This document shows positions 47,175-56,158 of a stretch of 64,000 bases of DNA, one piece after another; position 1 is the first letter of the stretch; each line of letters begins with the position of its first letter. The stretch is taken from assembly GCF_014879935.1 (NCBI RefSeq), contig NZ_JACSRD010000163.1, positions 1 to 64,000 of the forward strand. Direction: 5' to 3'. The notes under the pieces were generated by a model. That model was not told where the DNA came from and ran no database searches. It saw only the letters and a program-made list of their open reading frames with translations. The stretch comes from Prosthecobacter sp. (lineage in GTDB: Bacteria; Verrucomicrobiota; Verrucomicrobiia; Verrucomicrobiales; Verrucomicrobiaceae). The translations under genes were made by a program, and so were the position numbers.

Positions 47175-47254
47175 TCGTCATTCGTCATTCGTCATTCGTC
47201 ATTCGGATTTCGTCATTCGGATTTCGTCATTCGGATTTCGTCATTCGTCATTCA
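47175..47254 (-). repeat. Tandem ATGACGA/AATCCGA repeats between sigma and kinase genes
   Basis: On the minus strand, the 80 bases from the sigma stop to the kinase ATG consist of 9-bp units (GAATGACGA) mixed with 15-bp units (GAATGACGAAATCCG, three times). The units contain repeated ATG and TGA triplets, and the true kinase start is the last ATG of the array. Unit lengths are multiples of three, so copy-number change would alter spacing but not frame. Confidence 0.85.
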
Positions 47255-47965
47255 TCACGCGACTTCTCCGAGGACGGAAAGCAGGTAACGCAGCTCCGTT
47301 TCGACATCGCCGCCGCTTTCGAGCGTGGAGGCGACCTCGGAGCGCAGTTCATCGGCGAGGCGTTTCCTCGCGCGGTGCATTTCGATCTTCACATGGCCTT
47401 CCGTCATGCCCAGAGCAGCCCCGATCTCGGCGTAAGGTTTCAACAATTCGGGATTTGCCAGCCCGGCCTTCAGCGCATCGAAGAGCGGCGTGCGGCCGCG
47501 TTCCTCGAAATGCGCGGCCATGCGGTCCATGGAGCGACGCAGCACGGACCAGGCCCAGCGGCGGTCGAACCACGCGTCCGCCACGTCCGGCGCGGCGGCC
47601 ACATCAAAGGACTCCATCTCATCCATCGACACGATGGCCTGCCCGCCGCCGCGTTTCTGCCGCGCGGCATCGCGGCGGGCATTCGAGAGATGATTGCGCA
47701 CGGCCTGCATCATGTAGCTGCGCAGTTTCCCACGCTCTGGAGCGACCTTGTGGAGATCGCCCTTCGTGATGAATTCCGACAAAAACTCCTGCGTGAAGTC
47801 CCGCGCTTCCTCACGCTCGCAGCCGAGCGCTCGCAGGTAGGTGTAAATCGCGGGCCAGTAGGCTTTGCAGATGTCCTCCAGCGCCTCACGAGACTCCGGT
47901 GCCTCGGTTTGAGCCGTGAGCACCTGAGTCCAGGCAGTGGCGGGAAAAGGAGCGCGGGAGGGCAT
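47255..47965 (-). CDS. ECF-type RNA polymerase sigma factor, kinase-associated
   Basis: The product has 236 residues. Region 2 is ALGCEREEARDFTQEFLSEF, then KLRSYMMQAVRNHLSNARRD. Region 4 is YAEIGAALGMTEGHVKIEMHRARKRLADEL. The layout belongs to the sigma factors that sit beside STPKs in verrucomicrobia and planctomycetes, without an anti-sigma gene. The gene is followed after 80 bp by the kinase-FGE gene, so they form a pair. A perfect 10-bp hairpin abuts its start codon. Confidence 0.92.
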   Translation of the reverse strand: MPSRAPFPATAWTQVLTAQTEAPESREALEDICKAYWPAIYTYLRALGCEREEARDFTQEFLSEFITKGDLHKVAPERGKLRSYMMQAVRNHLSNARRDAARQKRGGGQAIVSMDEMESFDVAAAPDVADAWFDRRWAWSVLRRSMDRMAAHFEERGRTPLFDALKAGLANPELLKPYAEIGAALGMTEGHVKIEMHRARKRLADELRSEVASTLESGGDVETELRYLLSVLGEVA

Positions 47966-47966
47966 G

Positions 47967-47992
47967 ACGCCGCCACTTTGTCGTGGCGGCGT
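47967..47992 (-). terminator. Strong hairpin immediately before the sigma start codon
   Basis: ACGCCGCCAC and GTGGCGGCGT pair perfectly over 10 bp with a 6-nt loop. The stem ends 1 bp from the ATG of the sigma gene and about 28 bp past the stop of the upstream gene (48020). It could terminate the upstream transcript, block ribosome access to the sigma gene, or both. No T-run follows. Confidence 0.5.
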
Positions 47993-48019
47993 GACGCGGC
48001 AAGATGGGATGCGTGGCGA

Positions 48020-50635
48020 TTATTGCGCCTGCACGCGGAAGAAGGCGGCATTGCCAGGGACTGTGAACTGGAACTCCAGCCTGCCCTGGCCGTTCACCGT
48101 CATCTGGGGTGCGACGAACGGCAACGGAGTGAAGTTGGTGAGGTTCGTGCTCTTCTCGATGCCAAGTGTCAGTGTGAAGGCGCCTGTGGTGGGACTTTTT
48201 TGCAGCAGCGGCGTGCCGACATTGAGCGACTGAATCTGCGCGGGCGAATACAAGTCGTAGGTATTGGGGGTGCTGAGCACATCATTGCGACCTGCACTGC
48301 GGTTCGCGTCATACTGTGCCTGGTTGTAAAGACCTGCCTGCGAGGCGCTGCTGTAGAGCTGGTTCACCAGCGTCGTCTGCTGCACCTGCCAGTTGAATCC
48401 CAGCGGGGTCATTTGCGACTCGGACGCGTCGCTGAGGCCATCTCCATCCTGATCGTTGGTGAAAGTGAGGCCCGCACCGGAGAGATTGATGTCGAAGGGT
48501 GACTCATCACTGTCTGTGTTCGGGATAGTGAGCGTGGCGGACTTCGGCCCGCCGGAGGCAGGTGTGAAACGCACCACAAAATTGCTGCCACCACCGGCTG
48601 GAATGGTGGCTGTTGGCAGCGACATGAGGCTGAATGACGCGGCGTCAGGCCCCGCGAGGCTGATGCGTGGAGTGCCGTTCAAGCCAAGCATCTGCCCACC
48701 GACGTTTCTCACGGTGAAAACCACATCCGCACTCTCACCCACGATCACGCCGCCGAGGCTTTGATTGCTGCCATCCGGGACATTCGTGGGGCCACGCACG
48801 AGGGCAATCTCCGCCGCTGGCGCCGAGCCGTCGAGCTGGATGAGGTAGGGATTGTGGTCGCCGTCGTTGTTTTGAATCGCGAGCACTGCCGACTTCGCGC
48901 CAGCGCTAGATGGCGTGAAGGTGACAGTGACCTCAAAAGCACCCCCTGCACCGATGAATCCCACCATCTGTGTCGGGGCCGCAAACATGGCTGCATCCGG
49001 GCCGCTGAAGGTGATGCTCGGCGACCCGGAGAAGTCGAGCTGGGCATCCCCCTCATTCACGATGGCGAAAATGCGGTTCAGCGTCTGCCCGATGACAGCC
49101 GGGCCAAAACTGATCTGGCCGCCTGATGGCACCGGGTAGCCATCGGACAGCACCGCCATGTCCGGTGTGCCGCTGCGCTCGAACATGTAAGCCGCTCCCG
49201 CGCCATCGCTGGCGAGTTCATTCGATACAGGGTCGATGCCTGTGCCCATGCCATCTTCCCCGATGGCGCTGATCAGGATCGTGTTGCCGGAATGGGCAAG
49301 AGCTCCTCCAAAGTAATCATCCGGCCCGGTGTTCGACGCTTTCAACGTCGAGTCATAAGACCAGATGTCCGAGCTAGAATGGGTGAAAAAATGCGCAGCA
49401 CCGGAGTTATAGCTCGTCTCCGTCACGGGCGGATCAATGCCTGTGCCGCTGCCATCCTCATAAATAGATCCCACCAGCAGCGTATTGCCAGACAGGCAAA
49501 GACTGGCACCAAATGAATCACCTGCCCCGGTGGCTGGCGATTTCAGATAGGCCTTCTCCAGCCAGGTGCCTGACGAACGAAAATACGCATACGCCGCGCC
49601 CGCACCCAGGGTGAGATTGTTGTCTGCCGGGTCCACACCCGATCCACTGCCATCCTCGCTCGGCGCGCTGATGACAGCCCGATCACCGAAGAGCGTGACG
49701 GCCGTTCCGAAAAAGTCTCCAGCATCCGAGTTGGGTGATTTGATGAACGCCTGCTGCGTCCATGCTCCACCGCTGCGCGTGAAGACATACGCTGCTCCCG
49801 AATCGGTGACGAACTCGTTCGACGGCCCGTTGTTGCCGCGCGTCGAGCTGTCCTCATAGGGAGCGCCGACGATCATGCTTTGCCCCGAGATTTGCAGGCT
49901 GCGGCCAAACCAGTCGCCGCTGCCCGTGTTCGAGGGTTTCACATACGCCTCCTGTGTCCACACACCGCCAGAACGGGAGAAGACATACACAGCCCCCGCA
50001 GTCAATGCGTTCTCGTCCGAAGGTGCGTTCACACCTGTGCCACTGCCGTCCTCACCGATGGCCGATACCGCCATCCGATCGCCCGAGATCGAGACTTGAA
50101 ACCCAAACCAGTCACCACTGCCAGGATTCGAGGCCTTGATGTAAGCCTGTTGAACCCAGCCGCCGCCCTGACGCACAAAGACATACACCGCGCCTGAATC
50201 CGTCATCGTTTCATCGGACGACGGATTCACACCGCTGCCGCCACCATCTTCGTGTGTGGCCCCCACGACGATCGTGTCGCCAGAGATCGACACGGAAGTG
50301 CCAAAAAGGTCGTTAGAGCCGGTGTTCGATGCCTTCAGATAGGCCTGCTGAGTCCAAGATCCATTGATCCGCTCATACACATAAACAGCCCCCGCGTTCA
50401 GGCTTGATTCATTCGAAGTGGAGGACGTTCCCGTGCCGCTGCTGTCCTCATAGGAAGCACCGACGACCATCGTATCCCCGCTCACCGCCACCGAACTGCC
50501 AAAGTAATCCCCGTCGCCCGTGTTGTGTGCTTTGATGTAGTGCTTGAACGTGAGGCCCGTCAGCGCCTGCGCGAGCGACATGGGTAGTAGAATGAAGGCA
50601 GCGACGAACAGACGACAGGGTGAGTGTAAATGCAT
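48020..50635 (-). CDS. Secreted FG-GAP repeat protein with choice-of-anchor D modules
   Basis: The product has 871 residues with a signal peptide (LFVAAFILLPMSLAQA). Seven or more FG-GAP-type repeats follow, each with the pattern AYLKASNTGSxDxFG, then a VSISGDT-like core, then VVGAxxEDGSGTG. Together they should form an integrin-alpha-like propeller. Two choice-of-anchor D modules come next (NEGDAQLDFSG, VRNVGGQMLGLNG; both with a GPKSA/GAKSA strand), then a DQDGDGLSDASES calcium loop and a C-terminal domain (LVNQLYSSASQAGLYNQAQY). It is probably cell-surface or secreted, in adhesion or matrix binding. Ligand is unknown. Divergent from the next exoprotein across 127 bp. Confidence 0.9.
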   Translation of the reverse strand: MHLHSPCRLFVAAFILLPMSLAQALTGLTFKHYIKAHNTGDGDYFGSSVAVSGDTMVVGASYEDSSGTGTSSTSNESSLNAGAVYVYERINGSWTQQAYLKASNTGSNDLFGTSVSISGDTIVVGATHEDGGGSGVNPSSDETMTDSGAVYVFVRQGGGWVQQAYIKASNPGSGDWFGFQVSISGDRMAVSAIGEDGSGTGVNAPSDENALTAGAVYVFSRSGGVWTQEAYVKPSNTGSGDWFGRSLQISGQSMIVGAPYEDSSTRGNNGPSNEFVTDSGAAYVFTRSGGAWTQQAFIKSPNSDAGDFFGTAVTLFGDRAVISAPSEDGSGSGVDPADNNLTLGAGAAYAYFRSSGTWLEKAYLKSPATGAGDSFGASLCLSGNTLLVGSIYEDGSGTGIDPPVTETSYNSGAAHFFTHSSSDIWSYDSTLKASNTGPDDYFGGALAHSGNTILISAIGEDGMGTGIDPVSNELASDGAGAAYMFERSGTPDMAVLSDGYPVPSGGQISFGPAVIGQTLNRIFAIVNEGDAQLDFSGSPSITFSGPDAAMFAAPTQMVGFIGAGGAFEVTVTFTPSSAGAKSAVLAIQNNDGDHNPYLIQLDGSAPAAEIALVRGPTNVPDGSNQSLGGVIVGESADVVFTVRNVGGQMLGLNGTPRISLAGPDAASFSLMSLPTATIPAGGGSNFVVRFTPASGGPKSATLTIPNTDSDESPFDINLSGAGLTFTNDQDGDGLSDASESQMTPLGFNWQVQQTTLVNQLYSSASQAGLYNQAQYDANRSAGRNDVLSTPNTYDLYSPAQIQSLNVGTPLLQKSPTTGAFTLTLGIEKSTNLTNFTPLPFVAPQMTVNGQGRLEFQFTVPGNAAFFRVQAQ

Positions 50636-50762
50636 GGTACCGTGAACTGCCCCGCGCGGAATCGCAGGTTACAAGTCTGCGCACACTTTTATGAGCCGCC
50701 TCTTTTTTGTAACCCGCACACCTCTTCCGGGGCTGCTTGCGATGAACCTCTTCGTTCCCCGC

Positions 50763-53507
50763 ATGAAAAAAGCCCTCCCCGCCTTGCTACTGCTCATCTC
50801 GAATGCCCTCGCCCAACTGCCCCAAAACTGGTCGCCGAATTTCCCGGTGGCGACAACGGTCGGCTCCATCAATGCCATCGCTGAGTCAGCGGACGCCTAC
50901 TACGTCGGTGGGTCGTTTAGCAAGCTCGCGGGAGTCGCTGCGCAAGGCATTGCACGTGTGGACAAGACAACCGGCAGGGTGACACCTCTGGGCGCTGGAT
51001 TGACGGGTGGCACGCTGATTGTCAATGCGGTGGCCGTCATGGGCGGTGACGTCTTCATCGGCGGCACCTTTACCGCTGTGGATGGCGTGGTCGCCAGTCG
51101 TGTGGCAAAGTGGAATGGCAGCACATGGTCAGCGCTCGGCAGCGGTGCCAGTGGAACGGTGAACGCCATGGCCGTGCTCGGCTCCGAGTTGTTCATCGGC
51201 GGCACTTTTAGCTCTGTGGGCGGCGTGTCACTGACTTCGAGGTTGGCGAAATGGGATGGCACGAACTGGCTGGCAGTGGGTGCAGGTTTTAACTCCACCA
51301 GCGTGCCCACGGGTGGCCTGGCAGTGGCGGGCAGCGAGTTATTCGTTGGCCGTGGCACGCAGGTGCAAAAATGGAACGGCACCGCCTGGTCGAATGTGGG
51401 GCCGACGACCGACACGATCAGCGGCATCGCCACGCAGGATGGCGTCAACGTCTATGTGGTCGGCAACAGCAGCTGCCGTCATTGGGATGGCTCCACCTGG
51501 ACGACGCTGAAGACCTTTGATGAGTTTACCACGGAGATCGCCCTGCTCGGCACGGATGTGTATGTGGGCGGGCAATTCAGCAACTTCCTCGAACGCTGGG
51601 ATGGCAGTGCTTGGCAAACCGTGGGAAGCAGCGGTGTCACTCAATACCTGACGATGGTCGTGCAAGTCGGGGGCGCGGTGTTTGTAAGCGGTGACTTCAC
51701 GGTGACCGATGGTGTGAAAACGCCCAGCCTCGCCCGCTGGGATGGCAGCGCATGGTCTTCCATCTTCGAAGACCTCGATGGCGGCCTCAATGGCGAAGGC
51801 TACTCCATCGTCGAGCTGAATGACAAAATCTACGTCAGCGGCGACTTCACCACCGCAGGAAAGATCGCGGCCAATCATGTGGCCTGTTATGACAAGCCCA
51901 CCAACACCTGGACCGCACTGCCGGGCAGTCCAGGTGGCAACCTCATCGCTCACAACGGAGAGTTGTATGCATACTACTGGGTCGATGAACCCGCGCCTCC
52001 GTATCACTTCAACGTCGCGAAGCTGACCGGCACCACTTGGACGACCATTGGCACGCTCGAGGGCACCTCGATGGGCACCCCCGCGAGCATTGGCGGAGTG
52101 CTCTACATCATTGGCAACTTCTCATCCGTGAACGGCACACCCATCAACCACATCACCAAATGGAATGGCACGACCTGGAGCGACGCGGGCGCAGGCATCA
52201 CACTCAATGCCGACTCCATGGTGCAATCCATTTGCCAGGTGGGCAGCCAGCTCTATGCCTCCACATTCAACAATGAACTCGTGGGCCTGGATTGGATTCA
52301 GACCAGCCACATTCTGCAATGGAACGGCAGTGCCTGGGTCACGCACACCAGCAACATCACACCAGTCGTGCAATCGATGATCGCAATCGGCAATGACCTC
52401 GTAGTCGGAGGGCTCATTGATTCCATCGATGGTGTTCCCTGCGGCAACAACGTCGCCCGCTGGAACGGCATCACCTGGAGCGCCCTCGGCACGGGTGTGA
52501 ATGGGGCTGTCAACGTGCTCAAATACACCCACGGCCTTCTTTATGCTGGCACGCAGGTGGACGATGAGTTCCTCCGCGAATGGAACGGCAGCACCTGGGA
52601 AGAAGTGGGCGGCGGCCCCAACTGGGACGTGTGGGACATCGCGGTGCTGGGCGATGAGTTGTTCATCACTGGTGGCTTTACCGAGGCCGGATGGAACTAC
52701 GCAGAGTTCGAAGGCCCTGTTTATACCGCTACCAGCTCCAGCTACATCGGCAGCTACCCGCTCACGCCGGAGCTCGCCATTGAGCAACCGGTGAACACCA
52801 ACCTCATCGACGGGAGTGCCAGCATCAACCTTGGACATGTCACACAAGGATTGAGCAGCGGTGCCTTCACCGTGACGATTCGCAGTGCAGGCACGATTCC
52901 ACTGCTCGGCCTGGGTTTAACCAAAGATGGGGCCAACAGCTCCGACTTCACCATCAGTGCGATCCCCTCCGTGCTGGAGGACAACACCAGCACCACCTTT
53001 ACCATCACCTTCACCCCGGGCGGAACGGGCACTCGCAGTGCGGTGCTGCACATCGACAGCACGGATGCGAATGAGAGCCCTTTTGACATCGCGATAGCAG
53101 GCGTTGGTCTGCCTGCTTCGGGAAGCGTCGATGATTGGCGGTTGGCATGGTTTGGAACCACCAGCAACACAGGAGATGCTGCCGACGCCGCCGATCCTGA
53201 TGGCGACGGGCTCAAAAACCTCCTCGAATTCGCGCTGTTGCTCAATCCGCTGCAATCCAGCGCTCCCAACTTCCAGATCACCCAAACAGGCGGGAATCTC
53301 GAGTTCACCTACACACGCAGCAAAGCAGCCGTGCTCGCCGGAGTGACCTTTCGCCTTCCGTGGACTGACACGCTCAATAATCTCGACTGGAGCGAGCTGG
53401 GAAGCACCCAAACCATCCTTGCCGACGACGGAACGGTGCAAACAGTCAAAGCCACCGTGCCCGAAGGCAGCAGCGGCCGCCGCTTCGTGCGCTTGGAGGT
53501 GCAGTGA
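50763..53507 (+). CDS. Secreted beta-propeller repeat protein with a choice-of-anchor D module
   Basis: The 914-residue reading starts at the ATG at 50763 (MKKALPALLLLISNALA signal peptide); upstream in-frame Mets are in the leader. Many blades repeat a WNGSTWSALGSG core followed by NAMAVLGSELFIGGTF-like strands, suggesting one or two large propellers. A choice-of-anchor D module (about 680-780: VTQGLSSGAFTVTIRSAGTI, TPGGTGTRSAVLHIDSTDAN) and a D-loop (ADPDGDGLKNLLEFAL) precede the C-terminal module. The anchor D module is shared with the divergent FG-GAP protein, so the two may act together at the surface. Function is unknown. Confidence 0.9.
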   Translation: MKKALPALLLLISNALAQLPQNWSPNFPVATTVGSINAIAESADAYYVGGSFSKLAGVAAQGIARVDKTTGRVTPLGAGLTGGTLIVNAVAVMGGDVFIGGTFTAVDGVVASRVAKWNGSTWSALGSGASGTVNAMAVLGSELFIGGTFSSVGGVSLTSRLAKWDGTNWLAVGAGFNSTSVPTGGLAVAGSELFVGRGTQVQKWNGTAWSNVGPTTDTISGIATQDGVNVYVVGNSSCRHWDGSTWTTLKTFDEFTTEIALLGTDVYVGGQFSNFLERWDGSAWQTVGSSGVTQYLTMVVQVGGAVFVSGDFTVTDGVKTPSLARWDGSAWSSIFEDLDGGLNGEGYSIVELNDKIYVSGDFTTAGKIAANHVACYDKPTNTWTALPGSPGGNLIAHNGELYAYYWVDEPAPPYHFNVAKLTGTTWTTIGTLEGTSMGTPASIGGVLYIIGNFSSVNGTPINHITKWNGTTWSDAGAGITLNADSMVQSICQVGSQLYASTFNNELVGLDWIQTSHILQWNGSAWVTHTSNITPVVQSMIAIGNDLVVGGLIDSIDGVPCGNNVARWNGITWSALGTGVNGAVNVLKYTHGLLYAGTQVDDEFLREWNGSTWEEVGGGPNWDVWDIAVLGDELFITGGFTEAGWNYAEFEGPVYTATSSSYIGSYPLTPELAIEQPVNTNLIDGSASINLGHVTQGLSSGAFTVTIRSAGTIPLLGLGLTKDGANSSDFTISAIPSVLEDNTSTTFTITFTPGGTGTRSAVLHIDSTDANESPFDIAIAGVGLPASGSVDDWRLAWFGTTSNTGDAADAADPDGDGLKNLLEFALLLNPLQSSAPNFQITQTGGNLEFTYTRSKAAVLAGVTFRLPWTDTLNNLDWSELGSTQTILADDGTVQTVKATVPEGSSGRRFVRLEVQ

Positions 53508-53534
53508 CGTAAATCGAGCTTCCCAACTCGTTCA

Positions 53535-54689
53535 TCACTCAGCACCCAGCGCAGGCAGCTCATCACACAACGCCAGCGCCTTCAGCGCCTGGCAGGTCGC
53601 GATGTAGGTGCTGTAGTGGTAGTTCCCGCGATACAGCGAGTGCATCCACCAGCGACCGGAGACGCGCTGCTCCTTCTTCAACCACGTCACGGCTTTCTGA
53701 AGGCGCTCATCTTTGGCTGGCACACCGCTTTGACGCATCAGCACGACGGCGAGCGCGGTCATGTAGGCATCGCTTTCGGGTTTGGCGGCATCGGGGAGGC
53801 CTGTGATGAGCTTTCGAACGGTTTCGCTGACTTCGAAGTGCCAGTCGTTGAGTGCGGAGAAGTCGCGCGTGCTCCAGCCGCCGTCGGCGTGTTGTTTGGA
53901 GGAGAGGAGCTTCAGTGCGGCATCGCGTTTTTCGGCGGAAACGAGTTCCGGCATGTAAAAGGCGAGTTGCAGGCTCAGAACGCGATCCCAGTCATTTTTC
54001 GGCTCGGCGGTGCGAAGCCACGTTTGGAGCTTTTCGACCTTCCCGAGTAGTTTTTCGTCCTTCAGGCCCGCGAGCCATCCGGGAGCGGCGGTGATGGTGC
54101 GTGCGGCTTGCAGCGAGAGTTCGAAGTCGGTGGTGATGTGCGGGATTTCGACCTCGCCATGGCTTACGAAGGCTCCGCTGGCCGCCTGGCGCTCAAACAT
54201 GTCGCGGATCGAGCGCTCGGTGTGCTCGCTCGTTTTGCCGGTGAGATGTTTGTCCCACTCCGCGAGGCCCAGCGAGCGCCACACGGCCGAAAAAGCGCCC
54301 GGCATGTGTTTGTAGCCGCTCTTCGTGGCCGTCTCCTTCACCTCTTTGACCTCTTTCGGCACGAACTCGATGAAGTCCGCCACGATCTCCTCGCTCGGTT
54401 TGCCGAGCTGCGGGATCAAAGCCGGCCGCTCGCTGAGGTAAGGCCCCGTTGTGTGGCAGTTCACACAGCTTTTTTCACGCACCCAGCACGTCGAGCCGTC
54501 ATCGAGATACTGCACCGCCGCCTTGATCGACTCCGCGCCGAACTGCGTCACGCGCGGCTCATCGGCGGTGGGGATGCTCACCTTGATGTCGCCGGATTCG
54601 TATTGAAACGCGGGCTTCGGTTTCGGCGCGGGCGTGGTCGCGGCCAAAAGGACCGAAGGGACGAAAAGGACGGCAAGGACGTGTTTCAT
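53535..54689 (-). CDS. Exported protein: CxxCH segment plus prenyltransferase/squalene-cyclase-fold repeats
   Basis: The product has 384 residues with a signal peptide (MKHVLAVLFVPSVLLAA). A single CVNCHT motif near residue 75 is a c-type haem or metal site. The rest is helical with QW-like repeats of the terpene-cyclase/alpha-alpha barrel type (LLSSKQHADGGWSTRDFSAL, AVTWLKKEQRVSGRWWMHSL). The acidic DxDD motif of true squalene-hopene cyclases is absent, so it is more likely a non-catalytic or differently acting relative, as in many planctomycete/verrucomicrobial exoproteins. Converges with the propeller gene upstream, with 27 bp between stops. Confidence 0.82.
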   Translation of the reverse strand: MKHVLAVLFVPSVLLAATTPAPKPKPAFQYESGDIKVSIPTADEPRVTQFGAESIKAAVQYLDDGSTCWVREKSCVNCHTTGPYLSERPALIPQLGKPSEEIVADFIEFVPKEVKEVKETATKSGYKHMPGAFSAVWRSLGLAEWDKHLTGKTSEHTERSIRDMFERQAASGAFVSHGEVEIPHITTDFELSLQAARTITAAPGWLAGLKDEKLLGKVEKLQTWLRTAEPKNDWDRVLSLQLAFYMPELVSAEKRDAALKLLSSKQHADGGWSTRDFSALNDWHFEVSETVRKLITGLPDAAKPESDAYMTALAVVLMRQSGVPAKDERLQKAVTWLKKEQRVSGRWWMHSLYRGNYHYSTYIATCQALKALALCDELPALGAE

Positions 54690-54719
54690 GCGGCAAGAGA
54701 TACGGGCCTTCCGGCCTCA

Positions 54720-55199
54720 TCATTCCTCACCATCATAATACTCCAGCGGACCGCCGCGAATGAGCTGACTCCCCGGCGAGCGCACGAGCCACTTGCCACT
54801 GTCCGGGTAGTGGCAGGATTCGCCGATGGGATTGTCGGCGATGACGTAGAGGATGAGGTCGGCATCGCTGTTGTTGATGAGCTGGTGTGGCTCGCCGGGT
54901 TTGAAGAGGAAGGCGTCGCCGGTTTCGATGGGTGTGATTCCTTCCTCATGCCGAACCTGGCCGGTGCCGGAGATGACGTGATAAAACTCCCACTGCGCAC
55001 TGTGCGAGTGAAACGGATACGGCGTTTGGCCCGGCGGGATGCGCAGGATCTCGACATCGAAAGGATGGCGCTGCATCAAGTACGTCGAAAGCGGTTCACG
55101 GCCAAGCGCTTCGGACACTTCTTTGCTCGCGCCGCCAAACTTGCCCTTCGGCGAGGTCCAGGTGTGTTCTTCGAGGGTGTGGGTGTTGATCTTCTTCAT
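54720..55199 (-). CDS. Cupin-domain protein
   Basis: The product has 159 residues, a single cupin barrel. Motif 1 is PFHSHSAQWEFYHVISG (metal-ligand His pair and Glu), and motif 2 is GDAFLFKPGEPHQLIN with the third His. No signal peptide. Cupins of this kind bind a metal and act as sugar isomerases, dioxygenases or simple sensors; the exact role is unknown. It begins 10 bp after a GNAT gene and is probably the last member of that operon. Confidence 0.88.
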   Translation of the reverse strand: MKKINTHTLEEHTWTSPKGKFGGASKEVSEALGREPLSTYLMQRHPFDVEILRIPPGQTPYPFHSHSAQWEFYHVISGTGQVRHEEGITPIETGDAFLFKPGEPHQLINNSDADLILYVIADNPIGESCHYPDSGKWLVRSPGSQLIRGGPLEYYDGEE

Positions 55200-55209
55200 G
55201 GAGAAACGT

Positions 55210-55731
55210 TTACGGCAGGTTCAGGCGAAACACGTCATCGCTTTCGGGAGCTTCGCCGTGTGGATACTCGTTGCGGATGATGCGCTGAAAGCTCAGACGG
55301 TTCAGCAGCCTGATGGAGCGCTCGTTGCGCCTGTCAGCGGTCGCGTAGAGCGCGGTGACCGCAAAGTCGTCGTGCAAAACACGGATGACCGCGCTGGCAG
55401 CATCGAAGGCGAGTCCGCGCCCCCAGTACGCGGGGCCGAGGATGTAACCGAAGTCGCCAGTGCCGTCGGTATTCACGGATGCCTGCATGAAGCCGGCGCA
55501 CGCACCGCTTTCATGCGGGAAGATGATCCAGTTCAGCCAGCGCTCCGCGCCATCCGGCGAGAATGTGGTCTCGTAGCGCCGGTAGCGCTCCTCCAGCTCT
55601 TGCTGTGAGGCCGGCGGCTGTCGGTCGAGGTGTTCGTAAATGCGCAGATCGCCCAGGAGCACGAACATCTCCGCCGCATGCGCCACACGCACGGGTTCCA
55701 ATCGCGACAATGACGTGTGGATGAGTTTCAT
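55210..55731 (-). CDS. GNAT N-acetyltransferase (RimJ/RimL-like)
   Basis: The 173-residue reading starts at the ATG at 55731, which overlaps the upstream hotdog gene's stop by 4 bp. The GNAT fold is seen in DFGYILGPAYWGRGLAFDAA (acetyl-CoA loop) and the LYATADRRNERSIRLLNRLS segment near the C-terminus. A substrate is not evident; related proteins acetylate protein N-termini, small molecules or antibiotics. Confidence 0.88.
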   Translation of the reverse strand: MKLIHTSLSRLEPVRVAHAAEMFVLLGDLRIYEHLDRQPPASQQELEERYRRYETTFSPDGAERWLNWIIFPHESGACAGFMQASVNTDGTGDFGYILGPAYWGRGLAFDAASAVIRVLHDDFAVTALYATADRRNERSIRLLNRLSFQRIIRNEYPHGEAPESDDVFRLNLP

Positions 55732-56150
55732 GCGGCGACTATGCGAGTCACAAACCACTCCACCGAAGCGGAAAGCGTGTGCGCGCCGAATTCGTCGTGC
55801 AGCTCGATCTGCACGGTGATCAAGGCGCGGCCTTTGGCCTCCAGTTCGCTGCGCAGGGACTCGATGCCATCCAGTGCGGACACGGTGGAGGTGAGGCGAC
55901 CCTTCGCGGGCTTGCGAAATTTCGACTCCAGCCTCCTCACGACCGGCACGATGCCCGCCATGTCGCCGATGGCTCGCAGCAAGAACTCACCACTCGATGC
56001 CTCGGCCAGCGCGAGTTGGGCGCTCGCATGAACGGTGCCGAGATGGTTCAGATACTGCGGCCCGGCGGGCAGTTGCAGCACTTTCGCGGGATCGTCCGCG
56101 ATTTGCAGGCCGACATGCTGGTTAAAAGGGAGTTCGATGACGCTATGCAT
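55728..56150 (-). CDS. Hotdog-fold DUF4442/YiiD-like protein
   Basis: The 140-residue reading starts at the ATG at 56150; a TTG four codons upstream is in frame but less likely. The hotdog signature is spread through NHLGTVHASAQLALAEASSG and VPVVRRLESKFRKPAKGRLT. The related YiiD C-terminal domain and DUF4442 act as possible thioesterases on acyl-CoA or acyl-ACP. It sits between two GNAT genes, overlapping one by 4 bp and separated from the other by 8 bp. Confidence 0.83.
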   Translation of the reverse strand: MHSVIELPFNQHVGLQIADDPAKVLQLPAGPQYLNHLGTVHASAQLALAEASSGEFLLRAIGDMAGIVPVVRRLESKFRKPAKGRLTSTVSALDGIESLRSELEAKGRALITVQIELHDEFGAHTLSASVEWFVTRIVAA

Positions 56151-56158
56151 GAGAAGGA

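Noticed and set aside
47175-47254. Possible CRISPR array
   Set aside because: Units of 9 and 15 bp without unique spacers are a simple tandem repeat; no cas genes are near.
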